A stretch of 64,000 bases of DNA from Massilia atriviolacea (GTDB lineage: Bacteria; Pseudomonadota; Gammaproteobacteria; Burkholderiales; Burkholderiaceae_D), in NCBI RefSeq assembly GCF_003953935.1, contig NZ_RXLQ01000021.1:1-64000 (forward strand). Reading direction: 5' to 3'. The notes under the pieces were generated by a model. It was not told where the DNA came from. It ran no database searches and saw only the letters and a list, made by a program, of their open reading frames with translations. The translations under genes and the position numbers were made by a program. Positions 53,701 to 61,336 of this stretch are shown piece after piece. Every line of letters begins with the position of its first letter. Within the stretch, counting starts at the first letter, position 1.

Positions 53701-56516
53701 GCGCGCACGATGGCGTCGAGGCTGAAGTACGCTTCGTACGGCAAAAAGGCCAGCTGCAGGGCCGAGTGCCCGAACATCAGGCGCGCGCTCTTGAAGGCGG
53801 TCGACAGGTGCTGCTCCCACAGCACGTCGTGCGGCTTTTCGATCATGTCGAACATGGCGCTGAAGAAGGTCGGCAGGAAGATCACCGCCAGCACGCCCAG
53901 GGTCCAGAACAGCGGCGTCGGCATCAGGGCCCAGCAGACGATCAGCAAGGCGGTCAGGGTGGTGGCGATCAGGCTGCGGCGCAGGTTGTCGAACAGCTTC
54001 CAGCGCGACAGCGCGGTCAGCGGATTGGCTTCGCGCTTGCCGTTCGCGCCGGGCACGCGCGGCAGCAGCCAGCCGGCCAGCTGCCAGTCGCCGCGGATCC
54101 AGCGGTGGCGCCGGCTCACGTCGTCGCTGTAGCGCGCCGGGTATTCCTCGTACAGCTGGGCGTCGCTCAGCAGGCCGGCGCGCAGGTAGCAGCCTTCCAG
54201 CAGATCGTGGCTGAGAATCTGGTTGTCGGGCAGGCGGTGGCCGAGCACCGTTTCGAAGGTGTCGACATCGTAGATGCCCTTGCCGACGAAGGAACCTTCG
54301 TAGAACACGTCCTGGTAGACGTCCGAGACGGTGCGGGTGTACGGGTCGATGCCCGGTTCGCCGCCGCACAGGTGCTCGTAGCGCGACGCGGTGTCGCCCG
54401 GCAGGGCCGCGGCCACGCGCGGCTGCAGGATGCCGTAGCCTTCGACCACTCGCCGGCCGTCCTTGTCGAGGGTCGGGCGGTTCAGCGGGTGCGCCATGGT
54501 GGCGATGAACTGGCGCGCGGCGTCGCGCGGCAGCTGGGTGTCGGTGTCGAGCGTGATCACGTAGCGCACGTTGGCCAGGCCGTCGGTGGAACCGGCGACC
54601 ATGGAGAACTGCTCGCGCGCGCCGCCGCGCAAGAAGGCGTTGAGCGCGGCCAGCTTGCCGCGTTTGCGTTCGAAGCCGATCCAGGCGTTTTCGCTGGCGC
54701 TCCACATGCGCGGGCGGTGCAGCAGCAGGAACGGCAGCAGGTGGCAGCGCGACATGGCCTTCTGGCCGTCCGGCCCGATGATTTCCTGGTCGACGTCGCA
54801 GCCGTATTTGGCATTGAGTTCGTCGATGGTGGCGCGCGCCTGCTCGACCAGCTCGTCGTCGCCCGGCATGTGCTGCTTGGGCGCGTCGACGAAGTCGGTC
54901 AGCAGGCAAAAGCGCAGGTTGGCATCGCGGTTGGCCAGGTAGCGCACTTCCAGCGCTTCGCACAGCGAGGCCACGTTGTCGCGGCTGTACAGCAGCGTCG
55001 GCACCACCACCATCGAGCGCGCATCGGTCGGAATGCCTTCCTTGAAGTCCATGCGCGGCAGCGGGTGCGGGCGGGTGAGCTGGGTGGCCATGAAGTTGAC
55101 CAGGGCCAGCGCCAGCTGGCTCGATCCGAGCAGGGCCAGGATGCCCAGCACGGCCAGCATCGAGTCGTCGACGCCGTCGGCGCGCGCGTGGATGATGGCG
55201 GTGCCGGTAAACAGCAGCGTGAGCACGACGATGCCGCCCAAATAGGTCGACAGCGGCGAGGCGCGCCCGCTCTTGTTGAGCGCTTCGAGCGGCGGATTGC
55301 GCACCGCCAGGCGTTTTTCGAGCTGCGCCTGGCCGCTGCCGACCAGGTAGTAGCCGATGTGGCGCGTGCGTTCATCGAGCCCGCCGGCGGACGGCGCGCG
55401 GTTCGCGGTGGCCAGTTCGAGCGCGGCTTCGGCGACCTGCACTTCGGTGAAGTCGCTGCGCTTGGCCAGCTTTTCGATCACGTGGCGGTAGTTGTCGCGC
55501 GTGGAAAAATCCATTTTGCCGTAGGTGCCGGCGGGGTCCTGGCGCAGGGTCTGTTCGACCGCGCTCATGGTTTCGACGAACTCCTGCCAGTCCATGGTGC
55601 CGAGGAAGCGCAGGCTGCCGATGCTGTTGCTGATCGAGACCTGGTCGGCCGCCTGCTGGCCGATTTCGGCCTGGATCTGCTGTTCGATGGTCAGGCCGGC
55701 GTCGGCCAGGCGCGTGGTCACCCACTGCAGCGCCAGGGTCAGCGCGGGGCTCTGCCCCTGCAGGCGGCGCGCCAGTTCGGCAACGAAGCCGCTGTTCATC
55801 GGCTGGCCCGAGCGGGCCATGTCGGCCACCAGCAAAATCAGGTCGCTCGGATTTTTTTCGGCCGTTTCGGCCATCTGGTCGGCCCAGGTGTTGGCGCGGT
55901 CGCGCTGGGCGCGGTTGTCGTACACGCGCGCGGCCACGCGCCGCAGGTTTTCGATCAGCGCCAGGCGCAGCATGATCGGAATGGCCCACAGTTCGCCCAG
56001 CTTGAGGGTCGCGACTTCCTGGTAGGCGTCCACGAAGCGCGACAGGCTCTCGGGATCGACCCGGCCGTCGCCGTGCGAGATGATCTCCAGCGCGATCTGG
56101 TACACGCGCGGATTGCCGTCGGCTTCGTCGTTGGCCAGGCGCGGCAGCTCCTTGGAGTAATCCTTCGGCAGGTGGCGCCGGGCGATGCGGATCTGCTCTT
56201 CGACCAGGTAGAAGTTATCCAGCAGCCATTCGGAGGCGGGCGTGATCTGCCGCCCCGCCTTGATCGCGGCGGTCAGCTCCGAGCAGGTGTCGGTGATGAT
56301 GGCGGCGTTTTCGGTCAGGCGCGGAAGCAGGCGGTCGGGACCGCTGCGCTCGCTGAGCTTGTGGGAAGTGGCAAGGTGCTTTCCGTGCATCGCCATCTGG
56401 GCGGCACTGAACAGTTCCGAGCGCAGGGGGACATCGTCGCCGGCATGGCGTTCGCCGTCGTGGACGTTGCGCCACGCATACAGCGTGTCGGCTAATTTGG
56501 TATTTTCTTGATTCAA
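47781..56516 (-). CDS. ndvB: Cyclic beta-(1,2)-glucan synthase (NdvB/Cgs type)
   Basis: A protein of about 2911 residues. The order is an N-terminal helical region, a membrane-embedded GT84 glycosyltransferase (from about residue 430) with TLDTDTQLPRDAARQ, SHDLLEGCY and the Q/RxxRW-type motif RRHRWIRGDWQ, a glucoamylase-like domain, and a C-terminal GH94 phosphorylase region with DWNDGMDRVGNEGKG. The enzyme builds, trims and closes periplasmic cyclic glucans. A TTG at 56516 with GAGG 6 bp upstream is the likely start; a GTG at 56555 has no ribosome-binding site. Cyclic glucan export (NdvA) is not in the window. Confidence 0.92.
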   Translation of the reverse strand: MNQENTKLADTLYAWRNVHDGERHAGDDVPLRSELFSAAQMAMHGKHLATSHKLSERSGPDRLLPRLTENAAIITDTCSELTAAIKAGRQITPASEWLLDNFYLVEEQIRIARRHLPKDYSKELPRLANDEADGNPRVYQIALEIISHGDGRVDPESLSRFVDAYQEVATLKLGELWAIPIMLRLALIENLRRVAARVYDNRAQRDRANTWADQMAETAEKNPSDLILLVADMARSGQPMNSGFVAELARRLQGQSPALTLALQWVTTRLADAGLTIEQQIQAEIGQQAADQVSISNSIGSLRFLGTMDWQEFVETMSAVEQTLRQDPAGTYGKMDFSTRDNYRHVIEKLAKRSDFTEVQVAEAALELATANRAPSAGGLDERTRHIGYYLVGSGQAQLEKRLAVRNPPLEALNKSGRASPLSTYLGGIVVLTLLFTGTAIIHARADGVDDSMLAVLGILALLGSSQLALALVNFMATQLTRPHPLPRMDFKEGIPTDARSMVVVPTLLYSRDNVASLCEALEVRYLANRDANLRFCLLTDFVDAPKQHMPGDDELVEQARATIDELNAKYGCDVDQEIIGPDGQKAMSRCHLLPFLLLHRPRMWSASENAWIGFERKRGKLAALNAFLRGGAREQFSMVAGSTDGLANVRYVITLDTDTQLPRDAARQFIATMAHPLNRPTLDKDGRRVVEGYGILQPRVAAALPGDTASRYEHLCGGEPGIDPYTRTVSDVYQDVFYEGSFVGKGIYDVDTFETVLGHRLPDNQILSHDLLEGCYLRAGLLSDAQLYEEYPARYSDDVSRRHRWIRGDWQLAGWLLPRVPGANGKREANPLTALSRWKLFDNLRRSLIATTLTALLIVCWALMPTPLFWTLGVLAVIFLPTFFSAMFDMIEKPHDVLWEQHLSTAFKSARLMFGHSALQLAFLPYEAYFSLDAIVRASWRMLVTRRRLLEWRPSSLNRSSTDMESNWKSMWISPVLAVATALMLAYVHRAALPVAAPVLLLWFFAPVVAWWISLPQERAATALSSPQTLFLESLARKTWSFFETYVTAEDNWLAPDNMQEHPVKVVAHRTSPTNIGMALLANLTAWDFGFITTGRLLKRTRDTLNTMARMERYHGHFYNWYDTLTLNPLHPMYVSAVDSGNLAGHLLTLAPGLTQLADQPIVGKQTLDGISITLNVVQEHALEAGPAVKAAIDAMRSHLSADRVRASDSLPGMVAELGRLSSCADAILAAMHPVGEPALQGWADKLADQCHSARDELLQLAPWMRSAQEYVVDTSLTRIPTLRELANFALTGSASTDLAPSERERQQTLTELVAQGSARAAQRIEDINRMAFEAREFANMDFRFMYNTTTNLLAIGYNVSDRRLDAACYDLLASEVRLCSFVGIAQGQFPQEHWFALGRQLCIIGNEQLLLSWSGSMFEYLMPLLVMPTYQNTLLDQTYRSVVNAQIEYGKQREVPWGISESGYNTVDASLNYQYRAFGVPGTGLKRGLADDLVIAPYATMMSLMVHPDAAVENLQRMADLGFMGKHGFYEAIDYTAARLPRGQSFAVIRSFMAHHQGMGFLALSYLLHDRPMQRRFESDPLFQATLLVLQERVPRAGAFYSNTAELAAMRAPAQEVATAATRIITQTTTVQPEVQLLSNGRYHVMVTSAGGSYSRWKDLAVTRWREDGTSDNWGNFCYVRDVDSGHFWSTAYQPTMVEPQSYEVIFSEGRAEFRRHDRGLDLYTEIVVSPEDDIEMRRTRITNKSNVKRTIEFTSYAEVVMAPAAADNAHPAFSKLFVQTEILRNENAILCTRRPRAKDEQMPWMFNLMTVHDGALLDVSFETSRSEFLGRANSAVAPRALLEPQPLGGSEGSVLDPVVAIRYKVTLEPDQMVVLDVVTGMTDTREQAVHLIDKYQDRHLADRVFELAWTHSQVVLRQLNATESDAQLYSRLASTVIYPNASLRADAGILIRNQRGQSGLWAYAISGDLPIVLLQIKDAANIDLARQMVQAHAYWRLKGLVVDLVIWYEDQSGYRQLLHDQIMGLIASGIDAQAIDRPGGIFVRLLDQIAQEDRVLMQSVARAIISDSRGTLADQVKRATPVAPKLPPLVVESRDEQYQPRADIPVAARDLILHNGLGGFSADGSEYVIRTNAANRTPAPWVNVLANPNFGSVVSESGQAYTWSENAHEFRLTPWDNDPVSDRSGESFYIRDEQTGRFWSPTALPVRAAGDYVTRHGFGYSVFEHSEEGIHTELSTFVALDASIKYSVIKIRNDSTVPRRLSATGYVEWVLGDLRAKSAMHVTTEQDPMSGAIFARNAYNTEFTGRVGFFHVDAQQKSFTADRNEFIGRNRTLASPAAMGRARLSGKIGAALDPCAALQVMVELQPGQERELVFMLGVGGRRNADASGLVQKYSGSAAAAASLAMVRKHWDHTLGAIQVQTPDPSLDVIANGWLMYQTIACRLWARSGYYQSGGAFGFRDQLQDAMAMIHTEPHLLREHLLMCAAHQFVEGDVQHWWHPPSDRGVRTHCSDDYLWLPLAAHRYVIGTGDRSVLTEPAPFLEGRMLKPEEESYYDMPGRSSQTGDLYEHCVRAIKRGLRFGEHGLPLIGTCDWNDGMDRVGNEGKGESVWLAFFLYEVLQRFSEVAVVYGDHAFAETCKTEAATLAANVEAHAWDGQWYRRAYFDDGTPLGSHTNDECQIDSISQSWGVISGAANPERTASAMKAVDERLVRRDYGLVQLLDPPFDDGVLNPGYIRGYVPGVRENGGQYTHAAIWTAMAFAKMGDTERAWELLRMINPVQHGSTPESAALYKVEPYVVAADVYAVSPHIGRGGWSWYTGSSGWMYRLIVESLLGVSLSGDKLSMTPHLPHDWPGFSLQYRYRETVYAISVQAGEADAMTVDGVRQDVHVIQMVDDGRPHTVQLQVRRKA

Positions 56517-56642
56517 CAGAGACCTCGCGTGGGCATGACCAACACGCTGCGGCACAGCGGGTTGCGACCGGGTCGTACGGCTGTTGCAATCCTATAACGA
56601 TGACGCGTCCGCGACTGTGCGCCATCGAACATAAGAATGAAG

Positions 56643-56671
56643 GGCTTGCCACCGTGGTACGGTGGCAAGCC
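56643..56671 (-). terminator. Hairpin after the tyrosinase gene
   Basis: A 13-bp perfect stem (GGCTTGCCACCGT/ACGGTGGCAAGCC) with a 3-nt loop lies 20 bp beyond the tyrosinase stop on the minus strand. The downstream sequence is only mildly T-rich. Confidence 0.7.
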
Positions 56672-56690
56672 ACCTCGTCAGGCAAATGGG

Positions 56691-58349
56691 CTAGATGACC
56701 TCATCGGTGGAACCGACCAGTACCTTCACCGCAAGCGAGCGGAGGTGAACCGGGCCGCCCTCCGCTTGATCGAGCGGCTTGCCTGAGGCGTCCGTGCCGA
56801 CGGAGCGGACGAACGTAAAGATAATTTCCGAGGGATTGACTTTTTTGTCGGAAGAAAGCTTCTGGACAAACGCCGTAATATCGACCCGATGATGAACTTC
56901 CTTGCCGGGGGCGCCGTTCGGGCGGCGGCGCGGCGCCTCGAACGTGGTCAGGTAGCCGACCCTGCTGGCCTTGCCCAGTTCAGGGGGGACCGCTCCCGGG
57001 AGGCTGGCATAAATGTCGTAATTTCCGGCGCTTCCCGATTCTTTCTCGATGCCGCTGATATCGAGCACGACATAGTTATACTTTTCCTTGACGCTTTCCA
57101 GCGCCATCGGACGCTTGCCCGGGGCAGTCGATCCAGGAGGCGGCGGCAATGGCGCGAGCGGCACTCGGATGTCGGTACGGGCGCTACTCGACAATGTCAC
57201 CGCGCTGGTGGCCGGTCCGGCTGGTTTTTCGAAAAAGCCCTTTATTTCCCGGGGTAGTTGCTGGATACTTTTCAGATTGGGCGGCTTTTTACCCGCCGGC
57301 TGACCCAGCGTCGGCTGGGGTAGCAGGGTCGGATCGGAATCGTAACGGTATCCCAGATTGGCCTGATCGGCGTAAAACGAGCGCTTTTCGCGCACAATGG
57401 TGCCGTCCGGCGCCATGAAGGAAAATGGCGCCTGATCGAGCCAGCCATCCGGCATGGCGCCCCAGTACTTGTTTTTCGCGGCCAGCCACATATTCCACAG
57501 GCGATCGATATTTGCGTGATGAAACCAGAATACCGGATCGAACGCTGCGGTATCCACACTGCCCATCCACCCGCCCACACCGCCATGAACCGCACCGTGA
57601 GGAACGTTATCGATCGCACTGACCGCGCCTCCCTGCCCCACCGCGCCGCCGAAACCGGGAACGCCTGCCACCGCAAAATAGCGCTCCGCGTTGAATGCGT
57701 CGGTAATGTTCACGGCAGCGAGGCTGAGCTGATCTCCCTTGTTTTTCAGGGTCCGATCGGGTCCGCCTGTGGGAAACAAGGAATTGGAGATGGATTTTCC
57801 CTCCTTTTGCCGCTGCTTGCCGATGAAAATATCGGGCAGCATGCGGCTGCCGGCCTGCGGGGACGTATAGTCCCAGTAAGGCAATGCAAAGGAAGGGTCC
57901 CCGAGTATGTGCCTGGCGCTCTGCTCGAAGTGATAAACGTAAGCCCGGTGCCATACCAGGAAATCCGCCGGCTGGCCCTTTCCGAAATGCGTACATTGAT
58001 CCCAGTAAGGCAGCGCATCTTTGGCTTTGGGATCGGCGTCGAATATCGCCTTGATGGCCTGGACCCCAGGGTCTTTATCGGAAAAATCGGGAAACCAGTG
58101 GATCGCGGCTTGAAAAAAATAACTGGAAGGATGCGAGGCAGGCAGTGCGCGCATCCGCTCGAACAAGGTAAATAGCTGCTCGCGCCGGGCAGCGTCGGCC
58201 ATGACCGTGGAAAGCGGCTGCCGGGTGACCGTCTTGACCACCGGCTTGGTGGTTTGGGCATACAACGTCGACTGTGGAAGAAACAAGGCACCGCTCATCA
58301 GGGCAAACGTCTGGCTATTGAACTTCCTTCGACTGGCGCACGTAGTCAT
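56691..58349 (-). CDS. Exported tyrosinase-family copper enzyme
   Basis: A 552-residue protein with an N-terminal signal peptide (ending near LYA-QT). The CuA half has a CTHFGKG segment (a Cys-X-His close to the third-ligand helix FLVWHRAYVYHFE). The CuB half has HGAVHGGVGGWMG and FWFHHANIDRLW. A plant-type C-terminal domain follows with the NYVVLDISGIEKES strand. The enzyme should oxidise phenols to quinones; a secreted bacterial version may make melanin or detoxify phenolics. The AT content of this gene is somewhat higher than its neighbours, so acquisition by transfer is possible. Confidence 0.85.
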   Translation of the reverse strand: MTTCASRRKFNSQTFALMSGALFLPQSTLYAQTTKPVVKTVTRQPLSTVMADAARREQLFTLFERMRALPASHPSSYFFQAAIHWFPDFSDKDPGVQAIKAIFDADPKAKDALPYWDQCTHFGKGQPADFLVWHRAYVYHFEQSARHILGDPSFALPYWDYTSPQAGSRMLPDIFIGKQRQKEGKSISNSLFPTGGPDRTLKNKGDQLSLAAVNITDAFNAERYFAVAGVPGFGGAVGQGGAVSAIDNVPHGAVHGGVGGWMGSVDTAAFDPVFWFHHANIDRLWNMWLAAKNKYWGAMPDGWLDQAPFSFMAPDGTIVREKRSFYADQANLGYRYDSDPTLLPQPTLGQPAGKKPPNLKSIQQLPREIKGFFEKPAGPATSAVTLSSSARTDIRVPLAPLPPPPGSTAPGKRPMALESVKEKYNYVVLDISGIEKESGSAGNYDIYASLPGAVPPELGKASRVGYLTTFEAPRRRPNGAPGKEVHHRVDITAFVQKLSSDKKVNPSEIIFTFVRSVGTDASGKPLDQAEGGPVHLRSLAVKVLVGSTDEVI

Positions 58350-58554
58350 CTTATTACCTCATGGGTAAGAACAGCGTACAAACAAGGGAGGGCTCCGCCT
58401 GCCAAAAAGAGCGATTCGTACAGAGCGGAGGGGAAAACCAATATCCGCTTCCCGTGCAAAAATTACAAGCTGTTTATAGAGGGTTGTTTTTTTGGCGTGC
58501 GATGACACCGACGGCAAGCGTGCCCGCGCCGGCGGCAAGCCGCAATGGGTCCGC

Positions 58555-60654
58555 TTACGCCGCCAGCGGCAATTTGGCGTCCAACGCCACCCCGCCCGCC
58601 ACATGCCAGGCCTTGCGGTAGCCGAGGCGCTGCAGGCACTGCGCCGCCTTGATGCTGCGCGCGCCGCTGCGGCAGAAAAACACCAGCGGGCGTTCCTCCG
58701 CGCGCAGCCAGACCGACAGGCGGTCGGCCAGGCGCGACAAGGGCACGCTCTCGATTCGGCGGCCGTGCCACTGGCCGGCGTCGGCCGCCGCGTGTTCGTA
58801 GGCTTCGCGCACGTCGATCAGCAGCGCGTCGGGATGCTGGTCGAAGAAGCGCTCGAGGCCATGCGCCTCGAGCTGCATCGTCAAGGGGTTGGCGGCCGCG
58901 ATGGCGCCGCCGCGTTCCGCCACCAGCGTGGTGCAGGCCAGGCTGGCCGCTTCGCGGGCCTGGCACACGACGGTCTTGCGCGACACCAGTTCCGCCAGTT
59001 GCTCGATGTCGGCGTTCGGCCCGGTGAAGGCGAAGCGCACGTCGCCGGCGGCCAGGCCGGCGGCCGAACGCTCGCCGAACAGATAGCTGGCGCCGTCGTC
59101 GCGCTCCACGCGCGCCAGCAGGCGGCTGCCGAACATCAGCGCACCGGCGCTCTGGCCGTTATCGAGCGTGACCTGGTCGGCCAGCACCGGCCAGCCCAGC
59201 GCCTCGTGGCTGACGGCGCCGGCCAGCTGGCCGCCCAGCGCCGTCACCAGCGCCGCGCGGCCGGTGCCGCCGCGATGGGTGTCGATCACGGCGCGCACGC
59301 GGTAGCCCTGGCAGCGCACGAAGTCGTTGATGCGCCCGGCCAGCGGCGCCTGCGGATTGACGATGGCGCAGGTGCGGCTGGCGGCGTCGAGCAGCAGCCA
59401 GGTGCAGGCGCCGTCGCTACCCAGTTGAATCACGCCGTCGCCGTCCTGCGCGGGCATGCTCGATGGCACCAGGCAGCTGGCGCGCAAGGCCGCGCCGCAG
59501 CGGGCGATGCGCTCGCAGGCGGCGTCGATGAAGGCCTCGTCCGCCATCGGTCCGAACGACATGCGCACCGCCGCCGCGCAGCGCCATGGCGCCAGGCCCA
59601 TCGCCGCCAGCACGTAGCTGGGCGCGGCCTTGGCCGCCGAACAGGCCGAGCCCGCGCTGACGCGCACGCCGGCGGCGTCGAACAGGTCGAGCAGTTCCTT
59701 GCCGGCCAGGCCTTGCACGGAAAAATTGAGGGTGGTCGGCAGGCTGGTGGCGAACGGCGCGTTGAAGACGATGCCGGGCAGCGCCGCGCGCAGGGCGCCG
59801 ACCAGCCGTTCGCGCATGTCCGCCAGCTGCGCGTGGCTGCGAAAGCCGCCGCCCTCGTCCAGCGCCGCCAGCACCGCGCCCAGGGCGGCGATGCCGCTCA
59901 TGTTCTCGGTGCCCGAGCGCTGGGCCGACTCCTGGCCGCCGCCCATCATCAGCGCGGTGTAGGGCGCGCCCTCGCGCACATACAGCATGCCGATGCCCTT
60001 GGGCGCATACAGCTTGTGGCCGGAGAACGGCGCGTAGTCGATGCGGGTGGCGGCCAGGTCGAGCGCCAGCTTGCCGAGGGCCTGCACGCTGTCGACCATC
60101 CACAGCGCCTGCGGTGCGCAGTCGTTCAACACGGCTTCGATCCCGGCCAGGTCGGAAATGGCGCCACTTTCGTTATTCGCGGCCATGGTGCAGATGAAGG
60201 CGGCGCGCGGCGCCAGTTCGCGCAGCACGTCGAGGCGGTGGCGCCCGTCGCCGTCGACCGGCAGCGCGCGCAGTTCCAGCCCGGTGCCGAGCAGCGCGTT
60301 CCAGTGCGCCAGGCTTTCGGGCACCGCCTTGTGTTCGGTGGCGCCGTACAGCAGCAGGTCGCCGCCCGCTTCGCCCCTGGCGCGGCGCGCGCGCACCTCG
60401 CACAGCGCCGACAGCACCGCCGTCTGGATGCCTTCGGTGGCGCCGCTCGTAAACATCAGCCGGCCCTGCCCGGCGCCGAGCACGCGCCGCGCCAGCGCGC
60501 GCACGCCGTCGAGCATGGCCTTCGCTTTCAGGCCGGTGGCGTGGCTGCTGCTGGGGTTTCCGTAGCAGTCGCGCATGGCCTGTTCGGCGGCGGCGATGGC
60601 GGCGGGATGGACGGCCGATGTGGCATTTGCGTCAAGGTAGATTTCGGTGTGCAT
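58555..60654 (-). CDS. Cysteine desulfurase / degenerate MBL-fold / rhodanese fusion
   Basis: A 699-residue three-part protein. Residues 1-390 are a NifS/IscS-type class V aminotransferase with PLP lysine K214 (SGHKLY) and sulfur-accepting C338 (SACSAA). Residues about 412-585 resemble the persulfide-dioxygenase metallo-beta-lactamase fold (LLLDAASRTCAIVNPQ, VIDTHRGGTGR), but the HxHxDH zinc motif is lost. Residues about 595-699 are a rhodanese with active loop CRSGARS (C661). The fusion would pass sulfane sulfur from cysteine to a rhodanese acceptor. An Lrp-type regulator is divergent 128 bp away. The ATG at 60654 is used. Confidence 0.88.
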   Translation of the reverse strand: MHTEIYLDANATSAVHPAAIAAAEQAMRDCYGNPSSSHATGLKAKAMLDGVRALARRVLGAGQGRLMFTSGATEGIQTAVLSALCEVRARRARGEAGGDLLLYGATEHKAVPESLAHWNALLGTGLELRALPVDGDGRHRLDVLRELAPRAAFICTMAANNESGAISDLAGIEAVLNDCAPQALWMVDSVQALGKLALDLAATRIDYAPFSGHKLYAPKGIGMLYVREGAPYTALMMGGGQESAQRSGTENMSGIAALGAVLAALDEGGGFRSHAQLADMRERLVGALRAALPGIVFNAPFATSLPTTLNFSVQGLAGKELLDLFDAAGVRVSAGSACSAAKAAPSYVLAAMGLAPWRCAAAVRMSFGPMADEAFIDAACERIARCGAALRASCLVPSSMPAQDGDGVIQLGSDGACTWLLLDAASRTCAIVNPQAPLAGRINDFVRCQGYRVRAVIDTHRGGTGRAALVTALGGQLAGAVSHEALGWPVLADQVTLDNGQSAGALMFGSRLLARVERDDGASYLFGERSAAGLAAGDVRFAFTGPNADIEQLAELVSRKTVVCQAREAASLACTTLVAERGGAIAAANPLTMQLEAHGLERFFDQHPDALLIDVREAYEHAAADAGQWHGRRIESVPLSRLADRLSVWLRAEERPLVFFCRSGARSIKAAQCLQRLGYRKAWHVAGGVALDAKLPLAA

Positions 60655-60706
60655 GGCGGGGCGAAATGGTAATGTCATTCTTGCGTGATATGTTATCGGC
60701 TAAAAC

Positions 60707-60764
60707 GTGAGAAAATATGCCAAAATTTGCTCGTATTTGTACTCGTTTAGCATATTCATCTCAC
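60707..60764. promoter_or_regulatory. Inverted-repeat operator candidate between the fusion gene and the Lrp-type regulator
   Basis: GTGAG-AAA-ATATGC (60707-60720) and GCATAT-TCAT-CTCAC (60750-60764) form an interrupted dyad in an AT-rich gap between two divergent genes. Lrp/AsnC regulators often bind such AT-rich dyads at their own promoter and a divergent target. The match to any named consensus was not tested. Confidence 0.5.
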
Positions 60765-60782
60765 ATTTCAGAAAAAAGCAGA

Positions 60783-61268
60783 ATGAGTTCTCTCGATAAG
60801 TATGATTGCGCCATCCTCGCGGCCCTGCAGGCCGACGCCACCCTGTCGATCGCGGGCCTGAGCGAGAAGGTCGGCCTGTCCAGCACCCCGTGCTGGAAAC
60901 GGGTCAAGCGGCTGGAGGAAGAAGGCTATATCCAGACCCGCGTGAGCATCATCGACCGCGAAAAGGTGGGCCTGCCGGTCACCGTGTTCGTCAGCGTGCG
61001 CACCACCGAACACGACGAAAAATGGCTGACCCGCTTCGCCGCCGCCGTCATCGCCCTGCCCGAGGTCATGGAGTTCCACCGCATGAGCGGCGACGTCGAC
61101 TACCTGCTCAAGGTGGTCACCACCGACATCGGCGGCTACGACCGTTTTTACAAGAAGCTGATCAAGACGGCGCACATCACCGGCGTGTCGTCGGCGTTCT
61201 CGATGGAGCAGATCAAGTACACCACGGCGCTGCCGCTCGATCTCATTTCCAAACGGCTGCCCGCTTAA
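60783..61268 (+). CDS. Lrp/AsnC-family transcriptional regulator
   Basis: A 161-residue regulator. An N-terminal helix-turn-helix (LSEKVGLSSTPCWKRVKRLE) is followed by the RAM effector domain with VMEFHRMSGDVDYLLKVVT. Divergent placement against a cysteine desulfurase gene fits the cysteine-responsive CyuR/DecR-like group, which respond to cysteine and activate its breakdown. The AGAAAAAAG sequence lies before the ATG at 60783; an earlier in-frame ATG at 60717 would overlap the dyad. Confidence 0.9.
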   Translation: MSSLDKYDCAILAALQADATLSIAGLSEKVGLSSTPCWKRVKRLEEEGYIQTRVSIIDREKVGLPVTVFVSVRTTEHDEKWLTRFAAAVIALPEVMEFHRMSGDVDYLLKVVTTDIGGYDRFYKKLIKTAHITGVSSAFSMEQIKYTTALPLDLISKRLPA

Positions 61269-61336
61269 AACCGCATATAAAAATGCCGCGAATCGTGCGA
61301 TGATGCCGCTGTCCAGATCAGAGGAGAGACAAACGC

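Noticed and set aside
49560-56495. A 2311-codon open frame antisense to the cyclic glucan synthase
   Set aside because: Composition is dominated by Arg/Ala/Gly/His/Gln, as expected of an antisense shadow in high-GC DNA. The minus-strand frame has clear GT84 and GH94 motifs.
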